DNA from: Selaginella tamariscina | Taxonomy: Eukaryota; Streptophyta; Lycopodiopsida; Selaginellales; Selaginellaceae | Direction: 5' to 3' | Assembly (NCBI GenBank): GCA_003024785.1 | Contig: PUQB01000152.1 | Coordinates: forward strand, 248,001-312,000 | Length of the DNA: 64,000 nt | Shown here: piece by piece, positions 37,651-50,380 of the stretch | How the letters are laid out: the number at the start of each line of letters is the position of its first letter | How positions within the stretch are numbered: position 1 is the stretch's first letter | Position numbers and translations under genes: made by a program | The notes under the pieces: model-generated | Told to the model about the DNA's origin: nothing | What the model saw: only the letters and a program-made list of their open reading frames with translations | Database searches by the model: none

Positions 37651-37927
37651 TGGACGCCATAGGAGGGGAGGACGACTCTAGCAGTAGTAGTAATTTCGGT
37701 TATAGGAGCAATAGTAGCAGCAGCAGTGGTAGGGTTCGATTCCGCTACGAAATACCTCTGGGATACGTAATTGAGGACGTGAGACCAAACGGAGGATTCG
37801 AGAAGCTCCCGTGCTGGATTCACTGTGGTAAGTATATAGATATACATATATATTAATGCACATACACATCATGTGTTATCATTTTCTAACAAATATGTAT
37901 TTACAGTGCGTGAGGAAACCATCCTGA
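37650..37927 (+). CDS. SAMDC small conserved-peptide uORF
   Basis: Starts at ATG 37650 (an in-frame ATG also lies at 37647), runs to a donor after 37827, and resumes at 37907 with CVRKPS and TGA at 37925-37927. The core YEIPLGYVIEDVRPNGG and the end CVRKPS-stop match the plant AdoMetDC small uORF (YEAPLGYSIEDVRPNGG...RKPS in the family, from memory). That peptide stalls ribosomes at high polyamine levels and so represses the main ORF. An Asp/Ser-rich N-terminal extension (GEDDSSSSSNFGYRS, SSSSSG) is unusual. Core and C-terminus are in different frames: one base too many or two too few between about 37790 and 37812. The second half (RAGFTV|CVRKPS) meets the intron exactly at a codon boundary, supporting an indel or sequence error rather than loss of the peptide. 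Confidence 0.85.
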
Positions 37928-38052
37928 CATCGACTACGGGAGCTTGTCTAGTTTGTAGTTTAGGAGTTCAGGGGCTGATTGGTAAGTTTTGCTGCACGGC
38001 GGACGGTCAGCTCCTGCTCATACAGTTAGGATTTCTAGATAATCGTTCATAA

Positions 38053-39814
38053 ATGGGACTCGAGATACCCTGGCTGGCTGCAGAGCCAGAGACTGTGCCT
38101 GGCTTCGAAGGGTTTGAGAAGAGGCTTGAAGTAGAGTTCTTGTCTGATGCCAAGGTACCAACACACACACACTTATCTCTATCCTAGCATAGTTTACAAT
38201 TAATTCTCTTTTGCTTTCCCATAGGTAAAGCTCGGACTGAGAACCATATCTAGAGGAAATATCGACGGGTATGTGTGTATACTTATGTTTGATCTATGTA
38301 TGTCTCCATGTATGTGCGCATGTGTTTCTGTGTATGTATATGGATGTCTCTACAGTATATATATATATATATATATAATGTATGTGACAGGATGTTGAAG
38401 GCTGCGGAATGCACAATAGTTGCAAAGCTCAGCAACGAGGAGTTTGATTCTTACGTGCTCTCTGAGTCGAGTTTGTTCGTTTACCCTTACAAGGTGGTCA
38501 TTAAAACGTGTGGAACTACCAAGTTGCTGAGGTACACATACACAGATTACAAATAGATATATACATATATATACACTTATAATATGATATATATAATTCG
38601 TTTGTTGTTTAGGACGATTCCTGTGCTTTTGGAGCTTAGCACGGAGCTTGGGCTCGCTGTAAAGTCCTGTAAGTACAGCCGCGGTACTTTCTTTTTTCCG
38701 GAACAACAGGCTTTTCCCCACAGAGACTTCTCCGACGAAGTCTCCTACTTGAACAGGTACATATCGCTGATAGTGTATAAACTTTATATCATGATATTTA
38801 TTTATATACGTCGATAGTATATGAACTTTTTGTGTATAATAGGTACTTTGGCAACCTCGGTGGTAGAGGCTACGTGTTGGGAAGTCCGACGTCATCACAT
38901 AAGTGGCATGTCTACGTGGCGTCCGCAGCGGACAAATATTCTGTCAAAGATAAACCGAGTTTCACAATGGAGATGTGCATGACGGAGCTGGACAGGGAAG
39001 TTGCATCCAAGTTTTTCAAGGACAGGAACACTACGGCTTTAAGGATGACAGAGTCCGCCAGGATCGACGGAATATTGCCCAACGCTAAAATCTGCGATTT
39101 CGCATTCGATCCTTGCGGGTATATTACGTGGCACATTTTATATACTATATAGATATACCATGATGTTGTGTATATACATATGATGTCTGTGTAGGTACTC
39201 TATGAATAGTGTTGAAGGTGGTGCATACTCCACGATACATGTGACACCGGAGGAAGCCTGTAGCTATGCGAGCTTTGAGACCCTGGGTTATGGACCTGAG
39301 AATGTTGATCTTAAGGCTTTACTCAACAAGGTAACTGCGTGTTTGTGCATGTGTTATTCCTCCTATGCGATGTATTGACAAGTATAAATGATGTTAACAG
39401 GTTCTCAAGTGCTTTAAGCCGGGCTTCTTCTCAGTCGCAATATATGCAACAGAGAGTAGGAAGGGTTTGGGTTCGTGGGGATCTTCGGTTTGTCCAGACG
39501 GATATTCCTGTGTGGGGAGTACAGGCAGGAATTGGCTAATGGAGAGGTGGTGGTTTATCACACTTTTCGGAGGCTTGAGGTATGTACACGCACACACGTA
39601 ACATGTATACACAGTGAGATCATTAGAGAACAGCTGAAGTTAAACCTCATGAAAGTATTTGAATATTTATGTATGTATGCAAGTGTATAATAATATGGCT
39701 TTGATACAGGGTTGCGAACGGGACTGGATGGTGGATCCGGAGCCGTTGATGGCGATCGGCGGTGAGTTGGACGTGAAGAAGCAGTGGCTATGGGCACAGA
39801 GATTGACTCGCTGA
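38053..39814 (+). CDS. SAMDC: S-adenosylmethionine decarboxylase proenzyme
   Basis: Makes decarboxylated S-adenosylmethionine, the aminopropyl donor for spermidine and spermine. Eight exons: 38053-38154, 38225-38268, 38391-38531, 38613-38756, 38843-39118, 39195-39330, 39401-39579 and 39710-39814. About 375 residues, the usual plant length. Start ATG opens MGLEIPWL and leads into the family motif [13 protein letters not shown]. The proenzyme cleavage site [12 protein letters not shown] (Ser becomes pyruvoyl), KTCGTTKLL, the [10 protein letters not shown] loop and the [15 protein letters not shown] segment are all present. Exon 7 is 179 bases and needs one more base near 39510 to pass from GYSCV to CGEYRQEL, so the frame is broken once as given. 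Control by the two upstream uORFs is expected. In seed plants the main ORF usually lacks introns, so seven introns are notable. Confidence 0.92.
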
Positions 39815-40189
39815 AGGTTATGAAAATGGTACAGCTAGTTAGTCATCTTCCACGCAGTGTGCAGCCCGCTGCATAGACGCATGCACCCACACTTCCATTG
39901 TTCCTCTTCTTTATATCGAAATTTTAATACATTCTTTCCAGTTATATACATTACACATCTCTCTCTCTCTAACAGTTTTATTTAGATATAAGTTTATGAG
40001 TTCATTTACGCCTGTGTACTTTCTCTTTATAGCTTCCTCGTGTGGCATTATATGCATGTACAATACGCAATATAACACCTTATGTATATTATTTTATGAA
40101 ATATATATGAATTTAGTGATATATCAGTCTGTAAGTTTAAATAAAGGTTAATAAATTTTTATTTTAAACCTTATGTTTAAGGTTTAAAA

Positions 40190-40190
<1 letters not shown>

Positions 40191-40252
<62 letters not shown>
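40191..40252. repeat. (TG)n(TA)n microsatellite
   Basis: About 15 TG units followed by about 15 TA units, downstream of SAMDC. Confidence 0.9.
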
Positions 40253-40253
<1 letters not shown>

Positions 40254-40568
40254 CCCTAAAAGTGAACAGTGCATGCGGAATATCTTATATTTTACTTTTA
40301 AGAATAATAATGCATGGTATTTTTTAGTTTTAAATTTTATTTCAGAAGTTTTAATTATAATAATACATGTTATTTTACATCTAACGGAATATTTATATTT
40401 TAAGTTGATTGAAGCTCACTTAATACATTTTAATAGTATAAAATTATATATTTAAAGTGATATGACTAATATATGTTAAGAATATATCCAATTTAGATTT
40501 TTTGAACTTATTATAAGTATTATTAATTATTAAACACTTGTGTGTGTACGTCTGCTTATTTGAATTTA

Positions 40569-40573
<5 letters not shown>

Positions 40574-40633
<60 letters not shown>
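40574..40633. repeat. Long (AT)n palindromic microsatellite
   Basis: About 60 bases of nearly pure AT with one phase break, able to form a cruciform. It lies between the 3' ends of the convergent SAMDC and SOSEKI genes. Confidence 0.9.
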
Positions 40634-40635
<2 letters not shown>

Positions 40636-40718
40636 CATAACTGTTTTAAAACTTTGATATAAATAATAATTCTATTTAAGAAATGATAATTATATAAGAT
40701 TAGAGTATAGAGTGTCAA

Positions 40719-42239
40719 TTATGTGTTTGGGAAGGTGGGTATTATCATGTTCACTGCATCTTGCAAGTTCTTCTCCCAATCCAGCCTGCTCTTACGAATC
40801 CTGCTACAAATACATACATATATACATATGCATATATACACGTATACATGTAAAACACACACACCACACACACACACACATATAATACGTATATATTACC
40901 TTTCTTGGGGATATTCCCACAAACTTTCCTTCTCAAATTTGTCATGCTCTTCTTTTGTACGTCCGTACGTATTTTCCTCTACAGTATTTCCGTACGTTTT
41001 CTGGCAGTCAACTTCGTATAACGACTCTACACTCATTCTTGACGATGCACTTGATTTTCTTAAATCGTATAAATCGCTGAAATCACTGTAAAATAAAATA
41101 TAATATATTAAATATATATGTAAAAATATATTTTAAGTTATTTTACTGTTTGAGAAAGAATGACGTGGTCTATTATTATAATTTTTAGATTCATTTAACT
41201 TGTTATTAGGTTGACGTAGTTTGACTCCAACATTCCCACATGGTATTTTTATTCCTGAATATAAGTCCATGGGTCCTTTTTAGTTTTACTATTTCTGATG
41301 TATTTTCGATATCCTGCAATATTAGTATATTAATAATTTATTAAATATTAGTAATTATTATTTTTATAATCTATAATTATATAAATAACAGTTTATTAAA
41401 CTGCACACACAATATGTTTTAATAATAATAAGTAGTATCCAGTATTGCATATTATTAAATATAATTACAAAACTAGTTTTTTATTAAAAATATACCTTTG
41501 GTAAATTGTCTTCAAGAGTTGTGAGTTTACTAGTGCAAGGAGATGGCTTTTCGGCTCGAGATTGCTCATTAATTGGTGTGAAACTTGGTGTCAAACTCGA
41601 TGTGAAACTTGGTGTCAAACTTAGTTTGTCTTTGTGTTGCTCGTCTCCTGTCTGAGTTGCTGCATCATTGTTGTGCTCTGTAATAACATAAATTATAACT
41701 ACACTGTTATATAAAATATATACTATATGCGTATGCGTATACATATGCATGTGTGTGCGTGTTTGTGCATGTATGTATGTAAACCTGAAGTTGTTCTTGT
41801 TTTGTAGGTCTTCACGGTGTCTATAATACATTCATTCAGTGGTAAAAGAGTGGACTTATGATCCTTAACCATACACTCATAATCATTTCTTAAACTTTCT
41901 GCATTACAAGTCAATTAATTAATTAATTAATGTAATTTAGATTTACATGGTTATTGTATATATATATACTAAAATATGTACAAATATACACATACCCCAG
42001 ATAAATTTCAGGCAGAGATGCATATACATACATACATGTGTGTGCGTGTGTATACACACACACACACTTTACCTCCATCTACAATTTCAGAGCCTTTCAA
42101 TATATATTCTGAACCGTTCATGGGAAGAATTATGTCATTGTCCGATACATCATGCCAAATAAAATCATTTCTGTATTTCTGCAATAATTATATATATATA
42201 TAATATATATATATATATATAGATACATACATAATACAT

Positions 42240-42270
<31 letters not shown>

Positions 42271-42577
42271 TATACATAAACATGTGTTGTAGATATGGTG
42301 TGTATAACAAATACATCTACACACACCTCTTGTATGACCATGAGAATGTGTCTGGCATTCTACGTCCACGTATTGCAACAAGCCTCCGTTTAACATCTGC
42401 TAAATGAATGATTAGAATATATGTGCATTTATAAACATACATAGTGTTATATATGTGTGTGTATAAATATACACATGATTTACCTCTAAGGAGCAAACCG
42501 TTGTGTTCTAAATAGCCAACATCAATCAAATGTGGATGCTCCAAAACTCCTCCGCGACATAGATAATATAACTTGTG
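40719..42577 (-). CDS. SOSEKI (DUF966) polarity protein
   Basis: Minus-strand gene with at least eight exons: 42577-42484, 42396-42327, 42178-42073, 41898-41785, 41677-41496, about 41313-41215, 41085-40900, and 40800-40719 with TAA. The N-terminal DIX-like domain is clear: YYLCRGGVLEHPHLIDV, GLLLRDVKRRLVAIRGRRMP, FSWSYKR, NDFIWHDVSDNDIILPMNGS, EYILKGSEIVDG. SOSEKI proteins polymerise through this domain and mark cell corners and edges in plants. Further on are DAATQTGD (the ATQT motif common in the family), a small LTPSFTSSLTPSFTP repeat and an IPCGNVGVK segment resembling the SOSEKI CGS-V motif. Frame slips of one base are needed before KYRNDF and near 41280. The first exon beyond 42577 was not found. 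Confidence 0.82.
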
Positions 42578-44864
42578 CTTGTTTTAAATTGCTCATTTTT
42601 AGAAAACAATATGAAAATTATATAGAAATATTAAATTTTTTTAAAAACTTATGTAAAAAACACACAGAAGTAATATGTGTGTGTGTGTGTGTAAACTATC
42701 TATAGAAACATTGGAGATCTTTGGACCACACTATTTCGGACTCATATAACACACCTTGATATGAAATAGACATAGAAGCTAACTATTTAACCCGTTTTTA
42801 ACTAATTATTGTATTCGTTAGTTAATTAAAGTTTAATTAAATATTAATCTCTTTGTAAAAAGTCAGTCGCTGTATAAAGGCCTGCATTGAATTCATATAA
42901 GAGAAGGGAGAGGCTCACGCGTAGCCATCTGTAATTCTGTAAAAGTCACTAATTATTAAAAATAAAATTTAATTAATCTTATAAATAAATATGATATATA
43001 TACATATATTAATTCAATATATGGTTCGCCAGAATTAATGAATCATTCAGTTTTGCAGACGATGAACATTGAAAAAATGACATATTTAATATAAGTATTT
43101 AATAAATTAATAAATAATAATAAATAAATTTTAAAATATTATCGACAGAAAAAGAACAGGACGGATTTGTTTCACTTTCAAAGTCAGGAATGGCAAACTT
43201 ACGGCTTTCTGCATGCGCACTGTCTATCCGTGTTAAACTACTATTTATTAAATGCTTTAATATATACATATTTAAACTAATTACATAATATATTAATTAA
43301 CTATAACTAATTATTTATATTATATATAACTAATATTAATATTATTATTGCTATGCAAAAAACAAAACGTAAAACATCTGCCTGCCTACTGCCTTGATCA
43401 CGCCGATCGGCCATAGAATGCAGAACTGTTGAATATGATGGAAAAGAGCTTTCATATATACGTACAAAATACATAAATGTATGCTGTATACGTACATATA
43501 CGGAACCAGACAACATCCGGCGGTATATATATTACAAAATTAAATATTTTGTAATTACAAACACTCCTGACTTGCTGACCTTATCATTCCCTCCCTCCAA
43601 CGAAGTATTAAACATACCTGAAGACTGTGTACTTGTGTATATGTAGATAGAAAGATACATATATGGTGTGTATAAGGAGACACACGTATGATATGTGTAT
43701 GTATGTATATGTTATCCATCTTATACACTGTGTGTGTGTGTGTGTGTGTGTGGTCAATGTGGAAATGTCTTTCTCCAAAGTACTTTGGATTCAGATAGGA
43801 CGGGACTTGATGTTTTGTGACGATGGTATAGTTTGAAAGTCTGTTTCATGTTTTAATATCATGTGATTTTGCATATCCAATGCACAAAGCCCAATATTAA
43901 TATCAATATTACTTAAACACATTATATATTTGTGTTTTAGACGTATGTTTGTTGTGTTAAGTTCCAAAATTGAGTCTTGTTTATATGCATGTAGTTTAAT
44001 TAACTAAATTTAAATCAAACTAATGAAGCATAAATAACTCGCATTATAAACTCACAATCCAGCCCCTTTTGCAGTAGTAGTAATTAATTAAAACTTAATT
44101 AATTGATAAATACTAAAACCAGGAAAAACATGTATTTAAAAAAACTTATATATCCCAACTCATGCATTAACCTAAAGGTCTTTTTAAATTATATCCAAGT
44201 ATATATAAACTCATTAAAAAATAAAATTAATTAACTTTGAATGGATTGTGAAAACTAGCACATATAGTTTAAATTTTTGTTTCATAAATGATAATCGTAA
44301 AAAAAGAAGTCTTATTATATTAATAACTCTGTTAGATTCTTTGCGTAAGTTTATAAGGATAATTTAATCAAATGTGTATATATGACAAAATTTTACTATT
44401 TAAAATTTTACATTATTAACTTATTATTCGAAAATAACCAGAGAAGAGTTACTATTTTATTTACAACACACTATTTATTTTTTTTACATTTAAACAGAAG
44501 TTCTATATTATATTAATAAGCAACCATTTTTTATTACGTCTTATTTTTATACATTTACATCTCATAAGAATGTTTACTCTTTTGAGTAAAAACATAAATT
44601 ACAATATAGATTCACATCTTATTTCTTAATAAAAGAGCTAAATTCAGATGTGTTTCATAAATTTCTCTTCATCGAATATAATAACTTAGATTAGTTATAT
44701 AATTTATGATCAATGAAATAAATTAATACTATAAAGTAAAATAATCATTGATTCTTTTACATCTCTTACAAGTGTGAAAACTTTGAGAATGAATCCCCCT
44801 CACCTGTATAATAACTAGTGTCCTCCCTTTTATTACCCAAGTAAAAGAATCTCTCTTCTACTTC
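42578..44864. other. AT-rich intergenic DNA, no gene seen
   Basis: Mostly AT-rich with TG runs (42677-42692, 43731-43752). The SOSEKI first exon and promoter probably lie in the right part of this stretch but cannot be fixed. Confidence 0.5.
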
Positions 44865-45626
44865 TTAATATGAAGGGATTAATGAGTTATCCTTTAACTC
44901 ATATAATCTAGACTCGCTATCAAATTTACACCAGAAAACAAGGTTATCATTTAATACTGCAGGAAAATATCTAACTGGATCACCTAAGAACATCTTCTCC
45001 GCATCACTTATATGCAACTCAGTCCACTTCATGAATTCCACGTTGTACACCCACACACCACAGGCGTGTCGTAACTTATATAAACTGAGCCTCTATATAT
45101 AAGGGGAGAGCGTACCCAAGGGTGCAGATCAATCTGTATCCAAGAGTTCGATTCAAAACAGTACCTTGCCATGCACCCAACAAAATCCTTACCCTGCCCT
45201 ATAATAAGAATTAAAAGTTCCCCCGACGTCGAGCGTTCTATAAACGCATTATCAACTTTGTTCATGAAACTGCAGTTGCGAATCATTATCCATTTGTTAG
45301 GGAAGGTTAAAGGACTGCCAATATAAAGTAAATTGTTAGCGGTGCATAATGTAAGAACTATATCCTCAAAACATGCTAAAACAGTATATAAATGCCCAGT
45401 TGGATATTTAACATAGATGAATTCACCTGTGGATAATTTGTACATGTATAGTTTGCTGTAGCTCGGTTTGTGGCTCACAAGGTACCCAGGATATCTTTCG
45501 TCGAGTGTTCGAGTGCATCCCTTTCTTCCACAAGGGAGATACACTTAAACACTGAACAAGATCTTGACTAGGTAGCCTCTGAAAAATAGATTTTGATAAG
45601 TCGATAGAGCCGATAACCCGTTCCAT
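44865..45626 (-). CDS. F-box protein, broken as given
   Basis: Single-exon gene on the minus strand, ATG at 45626. The N-terminus carries an F-box (IDLSKSIFQRLPSQDLVQCL, SVSPLWKKG), the Skp1-binding module of SCF ubiquitin ligases. The rest (YLVSHKPSYSKLYMYKLSTG, LYTVLACFEDIVLTLCTANN, VWVYNVEFMKWTELH, PAVLNDNLVFWCKFDSESRL) resembles the beta-propeller substrate domain of plant F-box/kelch-like proteins. The F-box and the propeller lie in different frames (switch near 45530), and a second switch lies near 45050, so it is a pseudogene or carries sequence errors. Substrate unknown. Confidence 0.7.
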
Positions 45627-45696
45627 CGTTAACTTTGAACAACCCTAGTTAACAACCCTATTAACTCTTTAATAAAGGAATGTTTAACCTTTTTAT

Positions 45697-45697
<1 letters not shown>

Positions 45698-45732
<35 letters not shown>

Positions 45733-45752
45733 TGAGAGAGAGAGAGAGAGAG
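45698..45752. repeat. (TG)n(AG)n microsatellite
   Basis: Compound dinucleotide run about 70 bases upstream of the F-box gene start. Confidence 0.9.
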
Positions 45753-47918
45753 GGTTTCCCATTGACCATTGAATTATTCAAGCGCTCTAAGCAAAATAAT
45801 ATATATATATGGTCTAAATCAAAGTTCAATTTACAGCTTGAGAAGAGTATACTCAAGGTATGTTGTTTGATGGGGCATGAATATACATCCAGTACAATAA
45901 TTATGATGGATAGAACATGTATAAAAGATTATAATGTAAAGTATAAAGGGTTTTTCAATTATAATAAATTGGATGAGATATATGTAGAAGGAAAAAAATT
46001 TAGAACTATTTTTACACCTAACCTATTTTTAAAAAATAAATTTAAAAATGTAAATTAAAAGTTTAAATAACTAACATACACGTTGCAATATGTTTATTGA
46101 CTGCATATAAATATACACTGTATACAATTTCCCAACTTGAATGCATTAAAAAATATCAAATATTAATGCGGACCACCTATTACAGTACTTTAATACTATG
46201 TGCATATATATATGTGTGTGTGTGTGCGCGCGCGCGCTAATATGATTTTAGCATATGAAAACATATATCAATATTAATTCAAACCATTATAGAAACACTA
46301 TGTGTATATAAATATATACACCCGGAATATACACAAACATGTGTTTCAACAAAACCGTCAATGGAGGCAAACAAAGGGCAATTCCACAATTCATAATCTG
46401 GTGGTATTTATATATATATTAAAAAAAGAAAAAATTAGAATGTATTTAAATCATTTTTAATTTGCTATTTAACAATGATAACGTGGCATGACACGTTGGA
46501 CTGTTTAATTAGTATTAATTATAAAACTTTCAAAGAGATTAACTAAATAAATGTACTAATTAACATATTTAAGGTAAATTAAGCTTCTAAAATGTGAGGG
46601 TGTGTGTTTATATTTATAATTACATTTTTTTAGTTCTTAAATTTATTTTTATACATTTTACATTTTTCACATTAACTTATAAATAATTTATTGCATAAAA
46701 CTTATATTATGTTTTTGTTAATTTAAGCTTTCTCATTAAAAATATGAAAAAGGAAAATATAAATGTAAATTTAAGTACCATAGAAAACTAAACTATATTA
46801 AAATTAATTTAAGAATTTTTTTTATTAAAATGTTAAATTTGAATAAGAATGATTTTAAGATATATTAAAAAAATAATTTTAAATAATTTAAAATATGTAC
46901 TGCCATCTCGTACTTTATAAATTGAGTATTAAAACATTTTTAATATTAAAATATAGTTCTTTGAGCACAAATATATAAATAGAAAATAAAAATATGTGAC
47001 AATGCACTTACATGAATTAATTAACATATTGAATTTTCATAATGTATGTATATAAAATAAAAAGTAAGGAGCTTAACTTGTATAACTTTTTATATTTATA
47101 TATTATAATGTTCAATTTAAATAAAACGGATAATATACTAAATATAAATTTAAAATAATTTTTAGCTCTATATTTGGTCATTATCTTATAAACTGACTAC
47201 TAAATTTAACATAAATTCAAATATATAAATAAAAATTAAAAAATGTGTGATTTTGAACTTACATAAATTAATTAACAATTAAATTTCCATTATATATCAT
47301 AGATGTATATATATACACACATGCGTGTACACACACGTTTTCTCACACTTGTGAAGTATAATTTATCTTAAATATATTAATTAATATATTTATCTGGCTA
47401 ATCTCTTTTACATTTTAAGATTAATAATCATTAAACGGATGCTTAGATGGCATGCCACGTTATCATATGACTTAAACATATAGCATATCATGTCATGATA
47501 CAGAGGTAAAAACGAAATAAACGTTTGCATATTTGCTGATGTGGAATTATAATTAAGCAAACCTAAATTTACCTTTAGTGTTTATGGGTGTTTTACCTTT
47601 ATATTACCTTTATATTAACTTTTAGTTTTGATATTCGTTTCAAAATATATTCCTATCACAGTTATTATTTATAAGAACCCAGAGGATAAACATGCTAAAT
47701 TTAAAATACTAATGTAATTTAACAAAGTCTAGTACATAGTAGATTAATTTTATTAACATAAATATACATCCTTTTTATATATGTAACTTTATTAAAAAAT
47801 TAATTTACTTTTAAAAGGGCACACTGTTGGTTCATTAGAATTTTTTATATGGACGAATTTTCAAGTGAAGAAGTAAAGTTTCTTGTAAGTTAAATTTGTA
47901 TATGTACAGCATATGTCA

Positions 47919-47956
<38 letters not shown>

Positions 47957-49419
47957 AAAATGTGATATTAAAACTTACCTGCTAGTATAAAACTTGAAAG
48001 AATACAAATTAAGAAGTAGAAATGGAAGGACAGGTTTATATTTGTTAAATTAATATAATTAGCACAATGCATTATAAAGTAGATTAAATTTATTAAATAT
48101 AACATAGATATACATTTTTCTTTAATGTATAATTTTAATTAAATGTTTTCTTAATCTTAAGTAATAAATTTGTTAAGTTTATATAAATAGCAAGGCTAGT
48201 ATATATGTAGTATGTGTTTGAAATTGCCAAGAGGTAGCCTCAAAATCAACTTTAGTTATGTTTTCAACATAAAACGTGATGTTTAAAATCTTTAAGACTT
48301 CTAATACTACGAGATATTGTGTATGAACTTATCCTTCAAACATTAAATTACATAAATCTGACCAATTACCAAAACAAAAATTTAGTGTGTTGGCTATCCA
48401 ATTCAAATAGTAAAAAATAAATTAAACATCATCCTCGTAACAAAGACATCCTTTGTTCTTAACAACTATCTTTTAAAAAATTATAATATTTAATGTTCCA
48501 ATTCCAAACTCAACTCTTAAACAATATCCTTAAAATGGTGATTATCCATGTGACTATTAAGAGAAAATTTCCAAGTCCTTATTTAAACCTTTTATTTAAC
48601 ATACTCAATTCATTAAGTACATTTGCTAGAAAATGAAAAAAAATTATATATCTAATATGATAAATTCTTCAAAAAGCTTTGTCTTATTAGTTGTCTCCAA
48701 TAAACGTAACATACCTGGCATCAATTTAACAAGACTTAATATCACATTACCTCGAGACAACCAGCAACCATTGTGAATCCAAACATGTATGGTTAACAAG
48801 AGTATGGTTAAGGCATATTATGATTAGAAACACCATGCACACAAATACGTGTATATCTACCTATCCGTTCATCTATTAGTTAATCATTACGTAGATAAAT
48901 ATAAACTTTCTAGATATTATTATAATTATATAAATTATAGAAATAGTGTATTATATAAACATTTATATAAACTATTAAATATAAAACTCTTTAAATAAAT
49001 ATAGAAGTTTGAATTGTTAACAATTATTTAAATTTAAGGATATATAATGTATAAATATACATAAGTAATTTGGAGGGTGAGTAACTAAAATGTATAATTT
49101 AAAAATTTAGCTTAACAATAATTAATTTAATATTTAAAAATACTTTTTTAAAATGTAAGCTGAGAATTATTAATATGTCAAGTAAATATTATCTTTATGT
49201 AATAATAGTAATTACTATGAAAAACTGTTATATTTCAAATTGTTGGAAAGAAGTGCTTTTTAATTTATGCATTGTGCGTGTTTAATGTATTAATTTTTTT
49301 TATTAACTGAAATATATGATTTAAAATTTCAATATGAATTTAATATTTACTATTCCACTATTGAAAACAATTATTAAACTTTATATACTTTGTAATAAAT
49401 CTTAAAATTTTAGATAACT
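45753..49419. other. AT-rich intergenic DNA, no gene seen
   Basis: Strongly AT-rich, with a TG/CG run (46213-46238) and an AT run (47923-47953). No supportable coding region. Confidence 0.6.
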
Positions 49420-50314
49420 ATGGAGACAGCGGCTATGGACATCGACAGCGGAAAACGATGAACAGCCGCAGGTATTGAAGGATCTTATCACGGAAGCTAT
49501 AGATCTCTTCTCTCCCATACATCCAGATAGGTATGTCTATGTGTGTGTGAGCATATGTAAAAACATCTGAGAGCAAATGTGTATAACAGCTAATCTCCTT
49601 TTCTATCTTTTTGAATTACAGCCGGACAATGAACTGCGTATAAGCTGTATGCGTGTGCGTTTGCTGTGTGTGTGTGTGTATGTGCAGTTCAACCTCAACC
49701 AAAAGAACAGCGGTCCAATTCAATCGTTCCGCTTCGACTCACTGAAGGTAGCGTGTTTGTCTTGTGCACTATGTACGTGTATTCTTTTTGGGCTTATAAA
49801 TTCGTTTATCTACCCATTCATGTCTATGTGAAATACTGTACGTATGCTATATTACTGCTATGAAGCAAGATAATTAATCGTGTTCATTTGCAGGCGCAAA
49901 TGGTTCTGATGCTAAGCCAGCACCAAGTCAAATCGTTCCTGCTGCACCAGGCCCTCAACCTGCTTATAAGCCGTCTATACCACCACCAGAGAGGTATTTT
50001 TCAAACTTTCCAGTATGTATGTTCCGATTTTCCAATGTGATGTATCCAGTGCGATAAGTGAACATCAGCCACCAAGTGCAGCCATTATGAGAAGACTTCC
50101 TAGCAAGTGGCCGAAGCCTGAATGGCATGCACCTTGGAGGAACTATCGGGTACAAACGTTATTTTAAATGTCAATTCATTATTAGTGTTATAACTATTCG
50201 ACTTAGGTTGTTGTTTACCAGGTTATCACTTGTCACTTATGATGGGTTAGAGCGATCGCCTTAGACCCTGGAAATGAGTGGTTTTGTACTGGTTTTGCAG
50301 ACCGTATAATTAAA
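49420..50314 (+). pseudogene. PRL1-like (WD40 spliceosome factor) 5' gene fragment
   Basis: Exon-like pieces in order: METAAMDIDSGK and EQPQVLKDLITEAIDLFSPI, PDNELRIS, QPQPKEQRSNSIVPLRLTEG, a Pro/Ala-rich linker, SAAIMRRLPSKWPKPEWHAP|WRNYRVI, then [26 protein letters not shown] (ends 50314). The last parts match plant PRL1 (RPEWHAPWKNYRVIxGHLGWVRSVAFDP), a WD40 subunit of the NTC/MAC spliceosome complex with immune and sugar-signalling roles. Only the N-terminal region and the first WD40 blade are found; six further blades are missing. There is one slip near 49453 and an in-frame TGA where the family has Gly (near 50240). Probably a truncated duplicate. Confidence 0.75.
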
Positions 50315-50380
50315 GTAAGATGTTATAAATCAACTTACTTATTTCATTGTTATTTAATAACTGACTTAAACACGATATAG

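Noticed and set aside
37828-38052. Long version of the SAMDC uORF reading VREET... to a TAA touching the main ATG
   Set aside because: The other frame gives the conserved CVRKPS-stop ending at 37927, so the long frame is probably a by-product of an indel.
45732-46058. Open frame starting in the GA repeat
   Set aside because: Begins in low-complexity sequence and continues into AT-rich DNA with Asn/Lys/Ile-rich translation; no support.
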